A stretch of DNA of 64,000 nucleotides from Catenaria anguillulae PL171 (GCA_002102555.1 MCFL01000027.1:248001-312000); one strand, 5' to 3'. Counted from the first letter of the stretch, positions 1 to 12,232 are shown. Notes: generated by a model not told the origin, from the sequence alone. A program made the numbers and translations.

Positions 1-13
1 GCGTGTTGGAGCT

Positions 14-596
14 AAGAAACACGTCCATCGACTGCTGCTGAGGAGAAAACACATGTAACGGCGTACCAGCGCAAGACATGTAGTATTCGCGATTACCCAC
101 AGCGTTGATCTAGATGCAAACATGATGATTGGTTATCCAGTTCCGGAAATCCTCGCTCTGACATGATGGGGAAACGTACCCAAGTCCACGCAAACGTGGC
201 CTTACCGGATGGTGCACTTGCCGGAATGGTGACAGTAGTCCGGAACGGGTTGGAACGGCGCATGCAGTCGCGAATGATTGTGTCGACGACCACAAACGTC
301 TTGTCGCCGTCGTACGAAAGAGCAAATTGACAGTGACCGCCGTCGTGAGGCGCACCACCGTCCAGAGTCACAGGAATGGTGGAGCCGGCCGCGACCGTCA
401 AGACGGGAGCTTGAGCAGGGAACCCTTTGCAGGGAAAGGCGCCAAGCGGCGAAGTGTACGAGAAATCGATTTGACCGCCTGGGCCGGGATTGCCCTTGGA
501 TTGGCGAGGAGGGGGCTGGCTCATCATCATGTGGGCACTGGTCGAAGTGGCAACCATGGCCACGGTCGCGAAAACGGCGAGGAGAGAGGAGTGCAT
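14..596 (-). CDS. Secreted lytic polysaccharide monooxygenase-like protein (AA11-like)
   Basis: Predicted secreted copper enzyme that oxidatively cleaves polysaccharide such as chitin. The N-terminus is a signal peptide ending TSTSA, so the mature chain starts with His (HMMMSQPPPR), as required for the copper histidine brace. The second brace His lies in GGAPHDGGHCQFAL, and an axial Tyr fits NREYYMSC. Exon 1 is 596-180, a 70-bp GTACGT intron follows (179-110), exon 2 is 109-67, a second intron is 66-38, and a short last exon reaches a stop near position 14. Splicing joins AWTW to INAVGNREYYMSCA, the conserved C-terminal block of AA11-type LPMOs. The last exon (about 37-14) is the least certain part. 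Family choice (AA11 against related AA groups) is inference from motif spacing. Confidence 0.72.
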
Positions 597-613
597 GTTT
601 GGAAGTGGAAGTC

Positions 614-1547
614 GAGTGTGTTCACGAGCGATCTAGCAGGGAAACGGGCCTGGTCTACAGGGTTCACTTGAAGGGGGAGTTGTGAGAGTGTGGGATCGTC
701 CGGTCTACGGAAGGCTGACGAAGAGCGAGTATGGCAGCGAGAAATGGGATCCGCTCTGCGGTTGTTGAATGGAAAGGTGCAATGTATACGCAGCTGTGTG
801 TGGGGGAGCTGGGCCGGGGTAGCAGAGCGGTTTTTATGTATGTTTTCGGTGGCCAAGGATGGGAGACTTTGGCCAGTCGACCTTGGCATTCGTCCGCCTC
901 TGCTCCTTCCACCCCCTCGTCTTTCTTCGAACAACGGTTTCGCCAGCATCAGCCCACGCCACAGGATTTCATGAAGAACACGTTCATTTTTCATCGGGCC
1001 ATCAGGGTTGGCGTCATCTCATGAAGAAGTCGGAAAGGCTTGCTGAGGCTTGAGTGTATGCCATCGCGACGCGACGCAGAAGTAGTGAAGTGCGGACAAT
1101 TTCTGGCTCCAACAGGCAGAAAAGGTGAAGGATCTGAGAGCGAATGGAGGAAATGAAATCATTGTTGTTGGCCTTGAGTCGACGCAAGGACCGATGATCG
1201 CGTGTAAACATAATGTGAGACAGTGAGACAACTTGAACGCCCCCTGTTTCACTGATCCTTGCGGCTGCTATTCTTGTGCCCCCCAATCATGTGAAAGGCA
1301 TTCGCACGTGCAGTGCTCTTTCGACTGTGTTGATGCTCTCTCAGCTTACAGCTGCTTAACAGCTGCAATGCTGCCATGGTGGGCGACTCTGGAGTCGTTT
1401 TCTTCTCTCCTCATTCCGCCATGTAATAAACGCTTACCCATGAACTGTACCAAAGTCGATCAAGACTGACATTGCTCTCCGCAAGTTACCGGTCCTCCGT
1501 TTACCCCGATACCCCGACCGCCCTTTTAGCCGCCGCCCCGAATCAAT
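614..1547. other. Intergenic region
   Basis: I see no gene, RNA or repeat I can support here. Open frames on both strands are short, lack recognisable motifs and overlap each other. The part next to 614 is the likely promoter of the LPMO-like gene and the part before 1548 that of the membrane protein. Confidence 0.5.
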
Positions 1548-3864
1548 ATGATGAGACCTTGTATTCGAAGCAGTCGCCATGTTGGACTTGGAGCCTGCCA
1601 CCGCCCGAGTCCCACTGTCCTGGCTTGGAAGATTTTGATCTGCTTGGCGTTGCTGACGTCCGCTCTGTCCGCATCGTCTGTGCTGGATCCTTACACACCA
1701 CAAACAACCCAGTCGATTGGTGGGCATTTCGCCCATTCAGCATCGATGGCCGACGTCAAGGCTCGCCATGAATCTGCGATCGGATGCTACCATCTGAACC
1801 GCTGCAGTGGGCATGGGCAGTGCGACCCGGAGCGGAACATGTGCATTTGCGACGCACCACCGACAGGCCAGGAGATTTATGTGTCACCGTATGCACCCCG
1901 TCCGTCCTTGTCCCACCCGATCTACAGATGCAAGCTGATCCACAGTTCCGTCATGTCGCTCCAATGTCAACAGGCCGTCCGTGGATTGCTCGAGGTGGGG
2001 GGACGATGCTTTCTCGGACTTTTCGCGAACTCTCATGCGAGCCATTGTCCCGCCACCTTTTCTCGCCTTGACCCTTTACTCAATCTACCAGCTTGTTTTC
2101 AAGTCGTTCAAACGGAATCCTCTGCATGCTCGCGTGTTTGATCTCGCTTGGCTGCTTGTCTCGTTCATTTGCGTGTGTACGTCGTCACAAGAGGCGTCTC
2201 GCCCTGCACGAATGAAACTCTGACTCACAGGTTCGAATATGCCCCATGTTTCCCAGTTCGAGCTGTTCATTTCCTCATCTTTCCTCTCAGCAGCATCCAT
2301 CCGACAAGCCAGATAAGTGGCCAAGTTGTGTTTGCAGTGTTCTTTTCGCTCTTCCTATCTTTGCTCTCGCTCGTCCTTCTATGCTGGATCCGAGTACAAA
2401 CACTGGCACACTACGCATGTTTCCCACCGCCCGCGCCCATTTCCATTACCGTGACACATGATCTATCCTCGGTGCCTTCCTCTTCCCAAACCGTGCGCAC
2501 GCAAGCCGATTCTCGGTCGTCGTCTCCAGCAAGGGATCACAACCGAGTGTATCGAGTGTACAGCGCCCTCTCGCTATGCTTCATTTTTGCCAACGTCGTC
2601 ATGTATCTCGTTATCATCCTACTGTTTTCCCTTAACCTGGCCACGTCTCTGTTTGGCATCCTTTTCATGTTCATGTTTTTTCTCGTCATCCTCGCCGTCG
2701 TGTCCATTTGCGGATACTTGATTTTGCACCGCGAGAAAGGCAAGTTGCTGCACACCCAGATGTCGCGCGCTGGCTCGACTTCGAGCCCCTGGCCCAAATC
2801 GCCCGCAGTTCCGAACGTGGCGAGTGAGGACATGCTTCATCTTGTCATGCGCCCCGAAATCATGTCCATGCGCGATAAATCGACCCGTTTAGCAGCAAAT
2901 GTCTTCATTGCCGCCTTCTCTTCAATTATCGGACGTTCACTGCTGCAGCAAGCCGATGCTCCCAACGGCGTTTCTGGTGCGTTCTCTCTGTCCTAACCAT
3001 GCCTGTTGAAGTGGCCGAGTGCTCATTCCCATGACTGTGAACGGCATCATAGATCCCAATACATGGCTCTGGCTCCAGCTCATCGGTCGGGTGTTCGACT
3101 TTTTCACTCTCTTCACCATTGTCGCCTTCCTTTCCAAAGTTCCGTACTACTCTGAAACCGTCCTCCCACTTTCCCTTCGAAATCCGACCGCCGCGGCCGC
3201 TGCTCAGAGAGCCCACCAAGGATTCCAGCACCCGATCCATTTGCCGCCTGCGACACTGGTCATCAAGTCGGTGGATCCATCTGGCAGTGGATCAAGTACA
3301 CCTTCCAGTCGCAAATGGGCGACGAGTTCGCGCACACGAGGCGAAAGCAGTGGCATGGGTGGGGCTGATGCCGTTGGCGAGGATGTGGCGAGCACCTTTG
3401 AGCGTAACTATTGGTTGGTTCACGGCAAAAGTATTGAAGCCGGGTCAAGCGCCGCTCAGTCATGGCCGAATGACTCGGGTGTCGCCGAACGCGATTCACC
3501 GGCTGACCCATCTCAGCGCTTACCAGACGTTCCATCCGCACCAGCATCCATTCTCGGTGGCGGTGCTGGTTCTTGCAACGAGTTGGCGCCGTCGCCTGGT
3601 GCGCTCGATCGCCAGCGCGCAGACCTGCTGGCGCGAGTGCTTGAGCTACAGCGGTCCACGAGGGTATTCGACGAGCAACGTGCGGCTCAACATGGAGCCA
3701 GGCCAACGTCAGTCGTCATCTGTGGGGACGGGCTGTCGACGGCGGAGCGGATTCTGCATCCACTTGCCCCTTCGAGAGTTCGTACGCCTGTCCCGATTCC
3801 AGTTGAAGAAGTGGATGTATGGTCAGCTGGTGGAGATCGTGAGCGTGGTCCAATTGGGTGGTGA
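1548..3864 (+). CDS. EGF-module multipass membrane protein, receptor-like
   Basis: Unrecognised membrane protein spread over several short exons. The N-terminus has a hydrophobic signal or anchor (ILICLALLTSALSAS), then an EGF-like cysteine module (CYHLNRCSGHGQCDPERN, followed by CICDAP). About seven hydrophobic segments follow in different frames: near 2030-2100, 2125-2160, 2320-2390, 2560-2640, 2645-2725, 2890-2940 and 3060-3130. One junction is clear: donor GTGCGT at 2978, acceptor ending 3020, joining ADAPNGVS to LIPMTVNG. The long tail (about 3180-3864) is Ser/Pro-rich and probably cytoplasmic. The seven-segment plan suggests a GPCR-like or THH1/TOM1-like fold, but I cannot assign a family. 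Exons between about 1880 and 2560 are not fixed. The gene ends 8 bp before the transposon inverted repeat. Confidence 0.55.
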
Positions 3865-3871
3865 GCTGTGG

Positions 3872-3894
3872 ACCCAGTGAACCAAAGTGTCCGG
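3872..3894 (+). repeat. Left terminal inverted repeat of the transposon
   Basis: This 23-bp sequence matches the reverse complement of 14076-14098 without mismatch. It contains the GTGTCCGG motif that recurs in the sub-terminal DNA. Confidence 0.9.
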
Positions 3895-4255
3895 GCAGGG
3901 GGCAATTTCGCGAAGTGTCCGGCCATCGCAACCGAAAATGACATTTGAGAGCGGACACTTTTCGTGGTCATGTGTTCAAGAGTGTGCACAGCCACGCCGA
4001 TCGCGCGATCGCCCTGGTTGACCTTTCTGATGTGGCTTGCAGGGCACAGTGCGCAGCTGCAGATCAGAGCTCGAGATGCTGCCGACCGCGCACATGTTGA
4101 CACACAAGCCACACATACCTGTGCATGCGCGCGCATGATAAACATTGGTGAATTGCATATATATTTTGCATTTCATGCGAAGGCTTGCAATTGCGAGAAG
4201 CAAGGCCGGACATGTACATAGAGCGGACTCAAGGCCGGACATAGAGCGGACACGC
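3885..4255. repeat. Left sub-terminal motif array
   Basis: GTGTCCGG or its complement recurs at about 3887, 3915 and 3953. Two near-identical units, each containing AAGGCCGGACAT and AGAGCGGAC, lie in tandem at about 4200-4250. In CACTA-like transposons such sub-terminal repeats are the binding sites of an element-encoded DNA-binding protein. That role is inferred here. Confidence 0.6.
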
Positions 4256-4427
4256 TACGTTGGAAAGAATACAGGTGAATCGTGCTAAGAAAAGAGTTGA
4301 CCGTGCAAAGAACAAAAAGGAAAGAGGCGAAAAGGAAAAGCACTCGACACATCGCGCAATGAAGGAAGGGAAAGCAAAAGCACACGAGCGTCAACACAGC
4401 ACAACCCAAGACGAACACAGGATGGAA

Positions 4428-7400
4428 TCAACGCTGGTATGGATGATACCGAGATGAATACAGAGGGTCATGTTGCTGGGCAGCGGGAGCGGAAGGTGCT
4501 TGTTGGTGCTGGGGCTGTTGCGCTTGTGCGCTGGCTTGAGCGGATGCGCCACTATCGACTGCATGTGCTTGCTGCTGAGCAGCGACGGTGGGCGTCCACT
4601 GCAGCAGAGCGACGACCGCGGGAGCCGGATGCTGCTGCTGCCAAGCGGCGGCGAAACCGGGCGTCTGCGGCTGCTGAGCGCCAAAGGCAGGCGTCTGCTG
4701 CTGCTGCTGCCGCAGAGCGCCGGCAAAGCCGGGCGCCTGCTGCTGATGAGTGGCGACGGTGGGGGCGTCCTGCGGCGCGCCGACAGCGGGCGTCTGCTGC
4801 TGCCGAGGTGTCTGATCCCGCCAAGCGCCAAAGGCGGGCGTCCGCGGCTGCCGAGCGCTGGCGGCGAAACCAGGTGTCTGCTGCTGCCAAGCGCCGGCGG
4901 CGAAACCAGGCTGGTGCTGATGCTGGTGCTGGTGCTGGTGCTGGTGCTGGTGCTGGTGCTGCTGGTGGTGGTGCTGGTGCTGGTACTGGTGCTGCTGCTG
5001 CGGAGCGCCGGCAAAACCGGGCGTCTGCTGCTGATGGGTGGCAACGGTGGGGGCGTGCTGCGGCGCGCCGACAGCGGGCATTTGCTGCTGCTGAGCGCCG
5101 ACGGCAGGCGTCTGCTGCCGCTGAGCGCTGACAGCGGGCATTTGCTGCTGCTGAGCGTTGAAGGCGGGAGCCTGATGCTGCTGAGCGCCGACGGCGGGCG
5201 TCTGCGGCTGCTGAGCGCCAACGGCGGGCGGCTGTTGCTGAGCGCCAGCGGCGGGCATTTGCTGCTGTTGGTCGTGATGGTGCTGTTGTTGATGGTGCTG
5301 AGCGGCAGCAAAAAAAAGCCCGAGCTGCTGGTGGTGGTAGTGGTGCACCTGAGCACCAAAGGCGGGCGTCTGCTGCTGTTGAGCGCCAAAGGCGGGCGTC
5401 TGCGGCTGCTGGGCGGCGACGGCGGGCATTTGCTGCTGGTGCTGGTGCTGCTGCGGCACAACCGACGTCGGCGTCTGCCCGGTCAGCCGCGGTTGCTGCT
5501 GCTGGTGCTGGCGCGGCACAACCGACGTCGGCGTCTGCACGGTCGGCCGCGGTTGCTGCTGCTGCTGCGGCACAACCGACGTCGGCGTCTGCACGGTCAG
5601 CCGCGGTTGCTGGTGCTGCTCGTGCTCATGCTGGTGCTGCTGCTGGTGCTCGTGCTGGTGCTGCTGCGGTTGCTGCTGCTGGGGCTGGTGCTGCTGGTGC
5701 TGGCGCGGCACAACCGACGTCGGCGTCTGCACGGTCAGCCGCGGTTGCTGCTGCTGGTGCTGGTGCTGCTGGTGCTGGCGCGGCACAACCGACGTCGGCG
5801 TCTGCACGGTCGGCCGCGGTTGCTGCTGCTGCTGCGGCACAACCGACGTCGGCGTCTGCACGGTCAGCCGCGGTTGCTGGTGCTGCTCGTGCTCATGCTG
5901 GTGCTGCTGCTGGTGCTCGTGCTGGTGCTGCTGCGGTTGCTGCTGCTGGGGCTGGTGCTGCTGGTGCTGGCGCGGCACAACCGACGTCGGCGTCTGCACG
6001 GTCAGCCGCGGTTGCTGCTGCTGGTGCTGGTGCTGCTGGTGCTGGCGCGGCACAACCGACGTCGGCGTCTGCACGGTCGGCCGCGGTTGCTGCTGCTGCT
6101 GCTGCACAACCGACGTCGGCGTCTGCACGGTCAGCCGCGGTTGCTGGTGCTGCTCGTGCTCATGCTGGTGCTGCTGCTGGTGCTCGTGCTGGTGCTGCTG
6201 CGGTTGCTGCTGCTGGGGCTGGTGCTGCTGGTGCTGGCGCGGCACAACCGACGTCGGCGTCTGCACGGTCGGCCGCGGTTGCTGCTGCTGCTGCGGCACA
6301 ACCGACGTCGGCGTCTGCACGGTCAGCCGCGGTTGCTGGTGCTGCTCGTGCTGGTGCTGGTGCTGGTGCTGCTGCTGGTGCTCGTGCTGGTGCTGCTGCT
6401 GGTGCTGCTGCGGTTGCTGCTGCTGGTACTGCTGGTGCTGCTGGTGCTGGTGCTGCTGCGGCACAACCGACGTCGGCGTCTGCCCGGTCAGCCGCGGTTG
6501 CTGCTGCTGCTGCTGGTGCTGCTGGTGCTGGTACTGGTGCTGCTCGTGCTGGTGCTGGTGCTGGTGCTGCTCGTGCTGGTGCTGGTGCTGGTGCTGGCGC
6601 GGCACAACCGACGTCGGCGTCTGCACGGTCGGCCGCGGTTGCTGTTGTTGTCCTGGCGTTGTCGGCGGGCCAATCGGCTGTGACGGTACCGTGTACCCCG
6701 GCGTCACCAACTGCTGGGCACGGCGGGACTTCGGTTGAGTAGCAGCCTGGGTACCGCGAATCAGGTGCGCCGAGGTGACTGCGGACCCGCCAGCAGAGGC
6801 GGCTGCATGGGGGGGTGTGCGAGCATGCTGCGAAGGAGTTGCCTTGGCTGTCGATGCATTGCGGCCCGCTTTCCCGCGAGCAGATCGCCCGGAATTGTCA
6901 AACGACTCACGCAGGATACTGGCCTCGAACATGGTGCCCCCGACCGTCAACCGATGCAGAGTTCCCAGCTTGGGAAAAATTCGCGCAAAGGCAAGGTGGA
7001 GACGATCGCGGGCAGCCACGTCACCCATGATCCGCGAAGCAGGGCACGACTGGTCGTCTTCCATGAGGGTGCCTGGCGCAATTGGAGCGCAATAGTTGGC
7101 AACGCACTCCAGGAGACGGGTGAGGGCACGCTATGAATCAACATCGATGAGGGACCAGTCAATGGTGACGAGAATCAACGCGATGGGCTGTGCAAGCAAT
7201 CGTGGCAAGTACCTTGAGCCATTCGCCAGTAGCGTACGATCCATCGTAGAGAACTGCGAGGATCACGTTGGACTGGTTGCTGGTGCCGTAGGTCTTTCCT
7301 TTGACAGCAGCAGCGACCTGAGCTTCGAGCGCGCTCATCGCGGTCGCGGAAAGCGGGGTCCATTCCAGCTCGGGCGGGCCGTAACCTGAGGGTATCGTAG

Positions 7401-8049
7401 TGTGCGCGCAAGCACTTAGCCGTGCTTTTGCACTCAAGGTAGACCAAGGGAAAACATGCCATTTGCGAGCAGAATCTGGACAGAGCGCAGGGTGGCTTCA
7501 GTCGGAGCCTTGCCCAGGAACGCTTTGATGATATCGAGGATCGGGAGGATCAAATCTGCCACGTTTGAAATCTCCCTTCTCTTGACCGCAATTGCATACG
7601 CCAAGGCCTTCGCATCAGCGCGAAAGAAGAGCACGCGAAGGAAAGCATACTTGACATGTTGCGGGGAAGCGGCAAAGACTTCGTAACTGCGGGAAATACC
7701 ATGTGCGCATGTCAACGGCCGCAGATTGAGTTATGCAAAACTTGATGACGTACACATCGTCAGCAAGAACGGGTGCCGTTGAGTGCGTTGTCGCACCTGT
7801 TGCGGAGCGATGCACAAAGAGGCTATCAAGGGCCTGCAGCAGTACAGCGTTTTTTCCATCACGGAACTCTGGCTCGTCAACGACCTCGACGATCTGCCCG
7901 TTTACGTTGCGTGTCTTGATGAGGGCGACTTGGGACAACACTTCGCGTCTGAATTCGGCGTTGTTCTTCCAAGGGAGAGGTCGCGCGGCAGGCGGTTGAG
8001 GGGTCGCATTGAGAGCCGGTGTGGCAGTCGAGGAAGTGCTGGCAGACAT
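4428..8049 (-). CDS. Transposon accessory protein with Q/H/P repeat tail, 1141 residues
   Basis: Four exons join in frame: 8049-7742, 7686-7445, 7385-7213 and 7130-4428, with introns GT-AG of 55, 59 and 82 bp. The first 260 or so residues look globular (for example ALDSLFVHRSATG, VKYAFLRVLFFRADAKAL, GSYATGEWLK) but match no family I know. A basic Ser/Thr-rich linker (about 6740-6900) follows. The tail is low complexity, with 13 copies of a unit centred on QTPTSVVP separated by Q/H-rich spacers, then a second series of the type QTPAFGAQQQ or QMPAVGAQQ. It is divergent from the transposase across 258 bp. In CACTA elements the second gene usually encodes a sub-terminal repeat binder; that role is plausible here but unproven. 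No in-frame break is seen in the 901-codon last exon. Confidence 0.75.
4600..6660 (-). repeat. Coding repeat region: CAG/CAC-type (Q/H) tracts with QTPTSVVP units
   Basis: About 2 kb of the accessory gene is built of near-identical DNA blocks. Larger blocks of about 300 bp repeat three times (around 5550-5840, 5850-6090 and 6090-6330), each holding QTPTSVVP boxes with the same Q/H spacer. This implies recent duplication of blocks rather than slippage of single codons. Confidence 0.85.
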
Positions 8050-8307
8050 GATGACGTTTCGCTGAGTATTGCTTCAATTAATCATGGTACGTATTGACGG
8101 AGAGGCACCGTCTCACGCCCGAAGGAAGCTCGAAGTGATCGGCCAGAGCCGAGCCACCCGTCTCCCTTCGATCTCGCGACACGTTGTGTTCGCACCGACC
8201 GTGAATCGCGTCAACATGTCCGCCGCGTCAACCACGACGTCGACACATTTCAGCGCGAGTTGCAGATAAAAGAATGATAGCGATACAAATGAGCCAAAGT
8301 CTGAGCA
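8050..8307. promoter_or_regulatory. Divergent promoter region between the two transposon genes
   Basis: These 258 bp separate the start codons of the minus-strand accessory gene (8049) and the plus-strand transposase (8308), so both promoters must lie here or overlap. I see no tight TATA box and no GTGTCCGG copies in it. Confidence 0.5.
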
Positions 8308-11300
8308 ATGGATCAACAAGGACGTGCTGGCCCTGGTCGGCCCAGGAATTTGCCCGGGCACCTCCCACCACGAATGGCAGCAGCAATACTTCACCAGCAA
8401 CAGATGCGCCAACAACAAGAGCAGCTTGAGCTACAGCTACAGCAGCAGCGTGCTCAACATTTGGCTTTGGAAGCCGAGCGGCAACGTGAAAATCGTCAAC
8501 TCCTTATGCGCATGATTCGAGATGGGCTGGTTGAACTTCGAGAGCTACAGCAACTTGCACAGCAAAACCAGGTTGATAATATTCACGAGATAATGCAGCT
8601 TGAGGTAATCGAGGCGCAGCAAAATCAGAACATGAACATCGTGAATCGCCTAGCCCAAGTACGGAACCATGTAGCAAACATATGGGCGTTCGCAGCACAA
8701 AATGCAGTTGGCGTCCAAGTAGAAGGATGGGAAGATCGATTCCAGCAGGCAATAGCAGCCATGCGAGAACGACTTGAGCGTCAAACACGACTCGCCCAGC
8801 ATCAACACAATGTTTTACAGCAGCGTATTGACGCGTTGATTGCCGAGTTTGACCGCCCGCAGACGCCCCCACCACCACCACCTCAGCCTTCACCACCACC
8901 GCCACCATCGCCAACACCATCGCCAACACCGTCGCCAACACCGTCGCCAACGCCATCGCCGACGCCATCACCCACACCCTCACCACCACCTGGTCTCTGG
9001 CGATTTGCTCCAATCTACCGAGTCCGAAATGATCCATCGTTCACAGTCCAACAAAAGCGTATCATGCTCCTCCTCAAAGTGATGCAGTGCAAGTTCCATG
9101 CATCACGCAGGCAAATGGATCACTTCATGGCTGGCTTGTTTGATGTTCTCCGCCCAGAAAATCGCCACATCCTCAATGCAAACCGGAATGCTCATCAAGG
9201 CGGTGATCCAAAACCATTCAGTGACAATATTGTCACCAGATTCCTTGACATGGTGGCACCCTATGAACCAATCGAGAAAACATTCTGTGTCAATGGTTGT
9301 CGCATGTTGCCGGTTGATGCAGACGTGTGTCCTGATTGCAACTGCCGCACCCGGGAGCGGCAAACAATGTCAATCATGGATCCACGGGCACTGTTAACAA
9401 TGATGTGGGCAAATCACAAGACAGCAGATCAGCTCAGGCATGCATGGCGTCTACACAACAACCAAGCTGGGGCGCGCCGTGACACGGAGACAGATGCATG
9501 TGATGCCCAGCACTTTCAGCAAGTCAAGAACCAGATTGAGGATTTGAGCGAGTATGACTTATTTGTCGCAGTGCGTGGTGACGGCTTGAACATGTTGGAC
9601 AAGTGCGTACTGGGTGATGGATTCATCAATTTGGCAGCAACTGACATATTGTGTTTCTCCAGTGGCAACTATGAGTCATGGTTCTTCCATTTTGTCATCC
9701 TCAATTTACCACCTGAGATACGAGTCCAAGAGGACTTTGCTCCCATCTTTTCCTTCATTCCTGGACCAAAGAAGCCATCGGCAAAGTGTTTTCGAGAGTG
9801 CATGTCGGCCATGGTTGATGTGCTCATCAGCCTTGAGGAGGGATTTCCAATTGAGGTGTTTGACCCAGAGCAAGATCGCTATGTGGTACGTCTTGCAAGA
9901 ACATTCCTTGTGTATGCATTGTCGATTGACCCGCTGCTTCCTCCTCCCTAGCGGAAACGTTGTCGGGTGTTCATGGTACATGCCGGTGGAGATTATCCAG
10001 CACTCAACAGTATGACCTGCATGAGGGGAGTCAATGCACGTTTTCCATGTGTATACTGCTACATTGGAGGTATGTTGGACATTCTTCTCTGATTAATGCC
10101 CATAGCGACTAATGCACTTGTCGCACTTGACACAAAAACACAGGCTGCCGGCATGTCGGAGCAAGAACATACTATGTTCCCATGGATCACCCAGTCGACC
10201 CAGACGGTGGTGAACCGAATCCACCAGTTGAGCGTCCTCAACTTCATGGTTTACACCAAGCTTTCCGTGATTTCGACTTTCATCGAATAGCGCAACTGGC
10301 TCGGACGGATTGGATGTACCAAGCACACATCGCCGCGATTCAAAATGAGCAAGTTGCAGCAAGACGAGAGGAGATCGCGAAAAACTGTGGTCTGAACTCG
10401 ACTGCCCCATGGGAAGAGCTGCGCTTCTGCAAAAACCCAAGCACCTATGGCATCATTGATCCTTTCCACCTGATTTGCGAGAATGTTATTCCGCTCCTTT
10501 ACAACATATTTGCTGGAAAACTCGAGCCTGTTGGTCCGACACGCCCAGTAGATCTTGTTGGAGGTATGCACATTGCTCAGGGTCTTGTATGCCTGCCATT
10601 TGACGTGCTAAATTCAATTCCAACCATTGTCCAGAAATGTCATTCCAATGGACTCGAGAGGACCTTCAATTTGTCGAGGAGTGTCTCCGCGAAAATGGCA
10701 AGTACATTCCCACCATATTCGGGCGACTCCCGCGTCTGTTCAGCAGCAGCTGGAAGGGTTCAGAGAAGCTGGTGTATGGGCTGCTCCTTGCTGTTCCAAT
10801 CTACTACCACCTATATGCTGGTGCGTGAATGCAACAGCTTTGCATTAACAATTATGTGAGCTTACTTGGTTTGCTTGTTGAAATCTCACATAGGCAATCC
10901 GGCCACCCGTGTGTACTTCGACATGTATTATGCACTTGTTCGCGGACTGGAACTGCTCATGCAACGGACTGTTCTTGAGGAGCACATTGCCCAGGCTGAA
11001 ATTCAGATTCGCACATTCATCTTGCTCTTTGAACAGCATATCTATGCCAAGCGCAGTGCGCGGCTCAACTTTTGCCGCAACATGTTCCATCTCCTCGTCC
11101 ACCTCCCCGACGTGGTCCGGCGCCATGGGCCACTGCAGCACCATTGGTGTTTCCTTACGGAGCGGCTTGTCAAGGTCATAAATGACCTTCAGCGAAACTT
11201 CAAAGACATCAACCGGTCTGCAATCAACAACCTGAAGCAGCGCCAGCAACTGCTTATTCTCAAGTTCAGCCCCGAGTATGTTACTATATTGTGCTTCTTC

Positions 11301-12232
11301 ATGTTTGCCTGACACTAATTGTGAACTTGACAGCTTTGCACATTTGTATGAGCTGGCCTGCTATGGACAAGACCGCAGCAGGGCAAAGGTCAACGCGCAT
11401 CCAATGGTGTTGTCCCAGAAAATCGGCACACCAGTCCCTCTGCAAGATTTCCTGACCAACTGTGGTAGGCTGCCTGGTAATGTGCCAACCAGCGACACTC
11501 TCTATGAGGATATGGTGACCATGTTGCAGGAGCAGATTCGCACACATCGCCATTCTGATCGTGTGGACGAGGAGCTTGGACGCATTGGCGACTATGTTGT
11601 CAATCAGGATACACTGGTTGCATCATGGAAGGTTGGTCACCATGTCAATGTCAAGGACACAGTCTCCATTAAAACTCGCTTGCATGGCACGTCTCTTTCC
11701 AATCTCTTTTGAATGGGTTTGTTTCGGCTTCAGAGTTTATTAATCATTTCTCTGGTTTTCTGTAGTCACAAAGGACATCCGCCGCATGAACTACACGGTC
11801 AAAACCATGAATCAAGATGCAGCCCAGGGTCATTCCCAGTTTGCCGAGGTGGTAGCATTCCTCACCATCCCTGAGCTTGACCAGGCTCTAAAGCGCATTG
11901 ACCCATTTGCTGCTGTCCCAGCTGTTGCCGTGGTCATGCCATATCTCCAACGACACATGCATTCAATGGACGCAGCCACTGACATGGTTTTCTTGCGGAC
12001 TGAGCAAGGGAGGGTGCCAAATCCAAGCCCAGCTGTTCCGATCCTCTTGTCCAACATTCGCGAGCTTGTCGGATTCTTCGATGTCCCTGGCCGAGAACAG
12101 ACGGTTGACGCTGTGTTGAGGCGGTACATCATTCAGCGCCGGTATGGATTCAACGTGTTCAAGGAAAATGACGCATCCATCAACGCTGAGGAACGAGAGG
12201 AGGATGGTGAGGGTGAGGAGGATGGTGAGTAG
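8308..12232 (+). CDS. Tnp2/CACTA-type transposase
   Basis: DDE-type transposase presumed to cut at the 23-bp ends. Clear exons: 8308-9909, 9952-10069, 10144-10563, 10635-10820, 10894-11275, 11334 onward; the last part runs to 12232. The TAG at 9949-9951 lies in a 42-bp intron. The N-terminus is a Q-rich coiled coil (about residues 25-180), then an SPTP-repeat linker, then a zinc ribbon (FCVNGC ... CPDCNC). Family blocks follow: DGLNMLDK, NLPPEIRVQEDF with IPGPKKP, GGDYPALNS, a Cys cluster (PCVYCYIGGCRH), IIDPFHLICENVIPLLYNI, and FHLLVHLPDVVRRHGPLQ before LTERL. The acidic C-terminus ends EEDGEGEEDGE. The last junction (about 11630-11790) does not close cleanly: the frame stops at 11712, while a donor at about 11634 would keep frame but lose about 25 residues. 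Confidence 0.82.
8896..8992 (+). repeat. SPTP-coding minisatellite in the transposase linker
   Basis: A 12-bp unit (TCGCCAACACCG and variants) repeats about seven times and encodes an SPTP chain between the coiled coil and the catalytic region. Confidence 0.85.

Noticed and set aside
4470-6683. Long Leu/Val-rich frame on the plus strand that resembles a membrane protein
   Set aside because: It is the antisense of the CAG/CAC repeat tract of the accessory gene; poly-Leu and poly-Val follow mechanically from the complementary codons. It has no conserved motif.
9949-9951. Stop codon inside the transposase suggesting a dead copy
   Set aside because: It lies in a 42-bp GT-AG intron (9910-9951); removing it restores the conserved GGDYPALNS block in frame.
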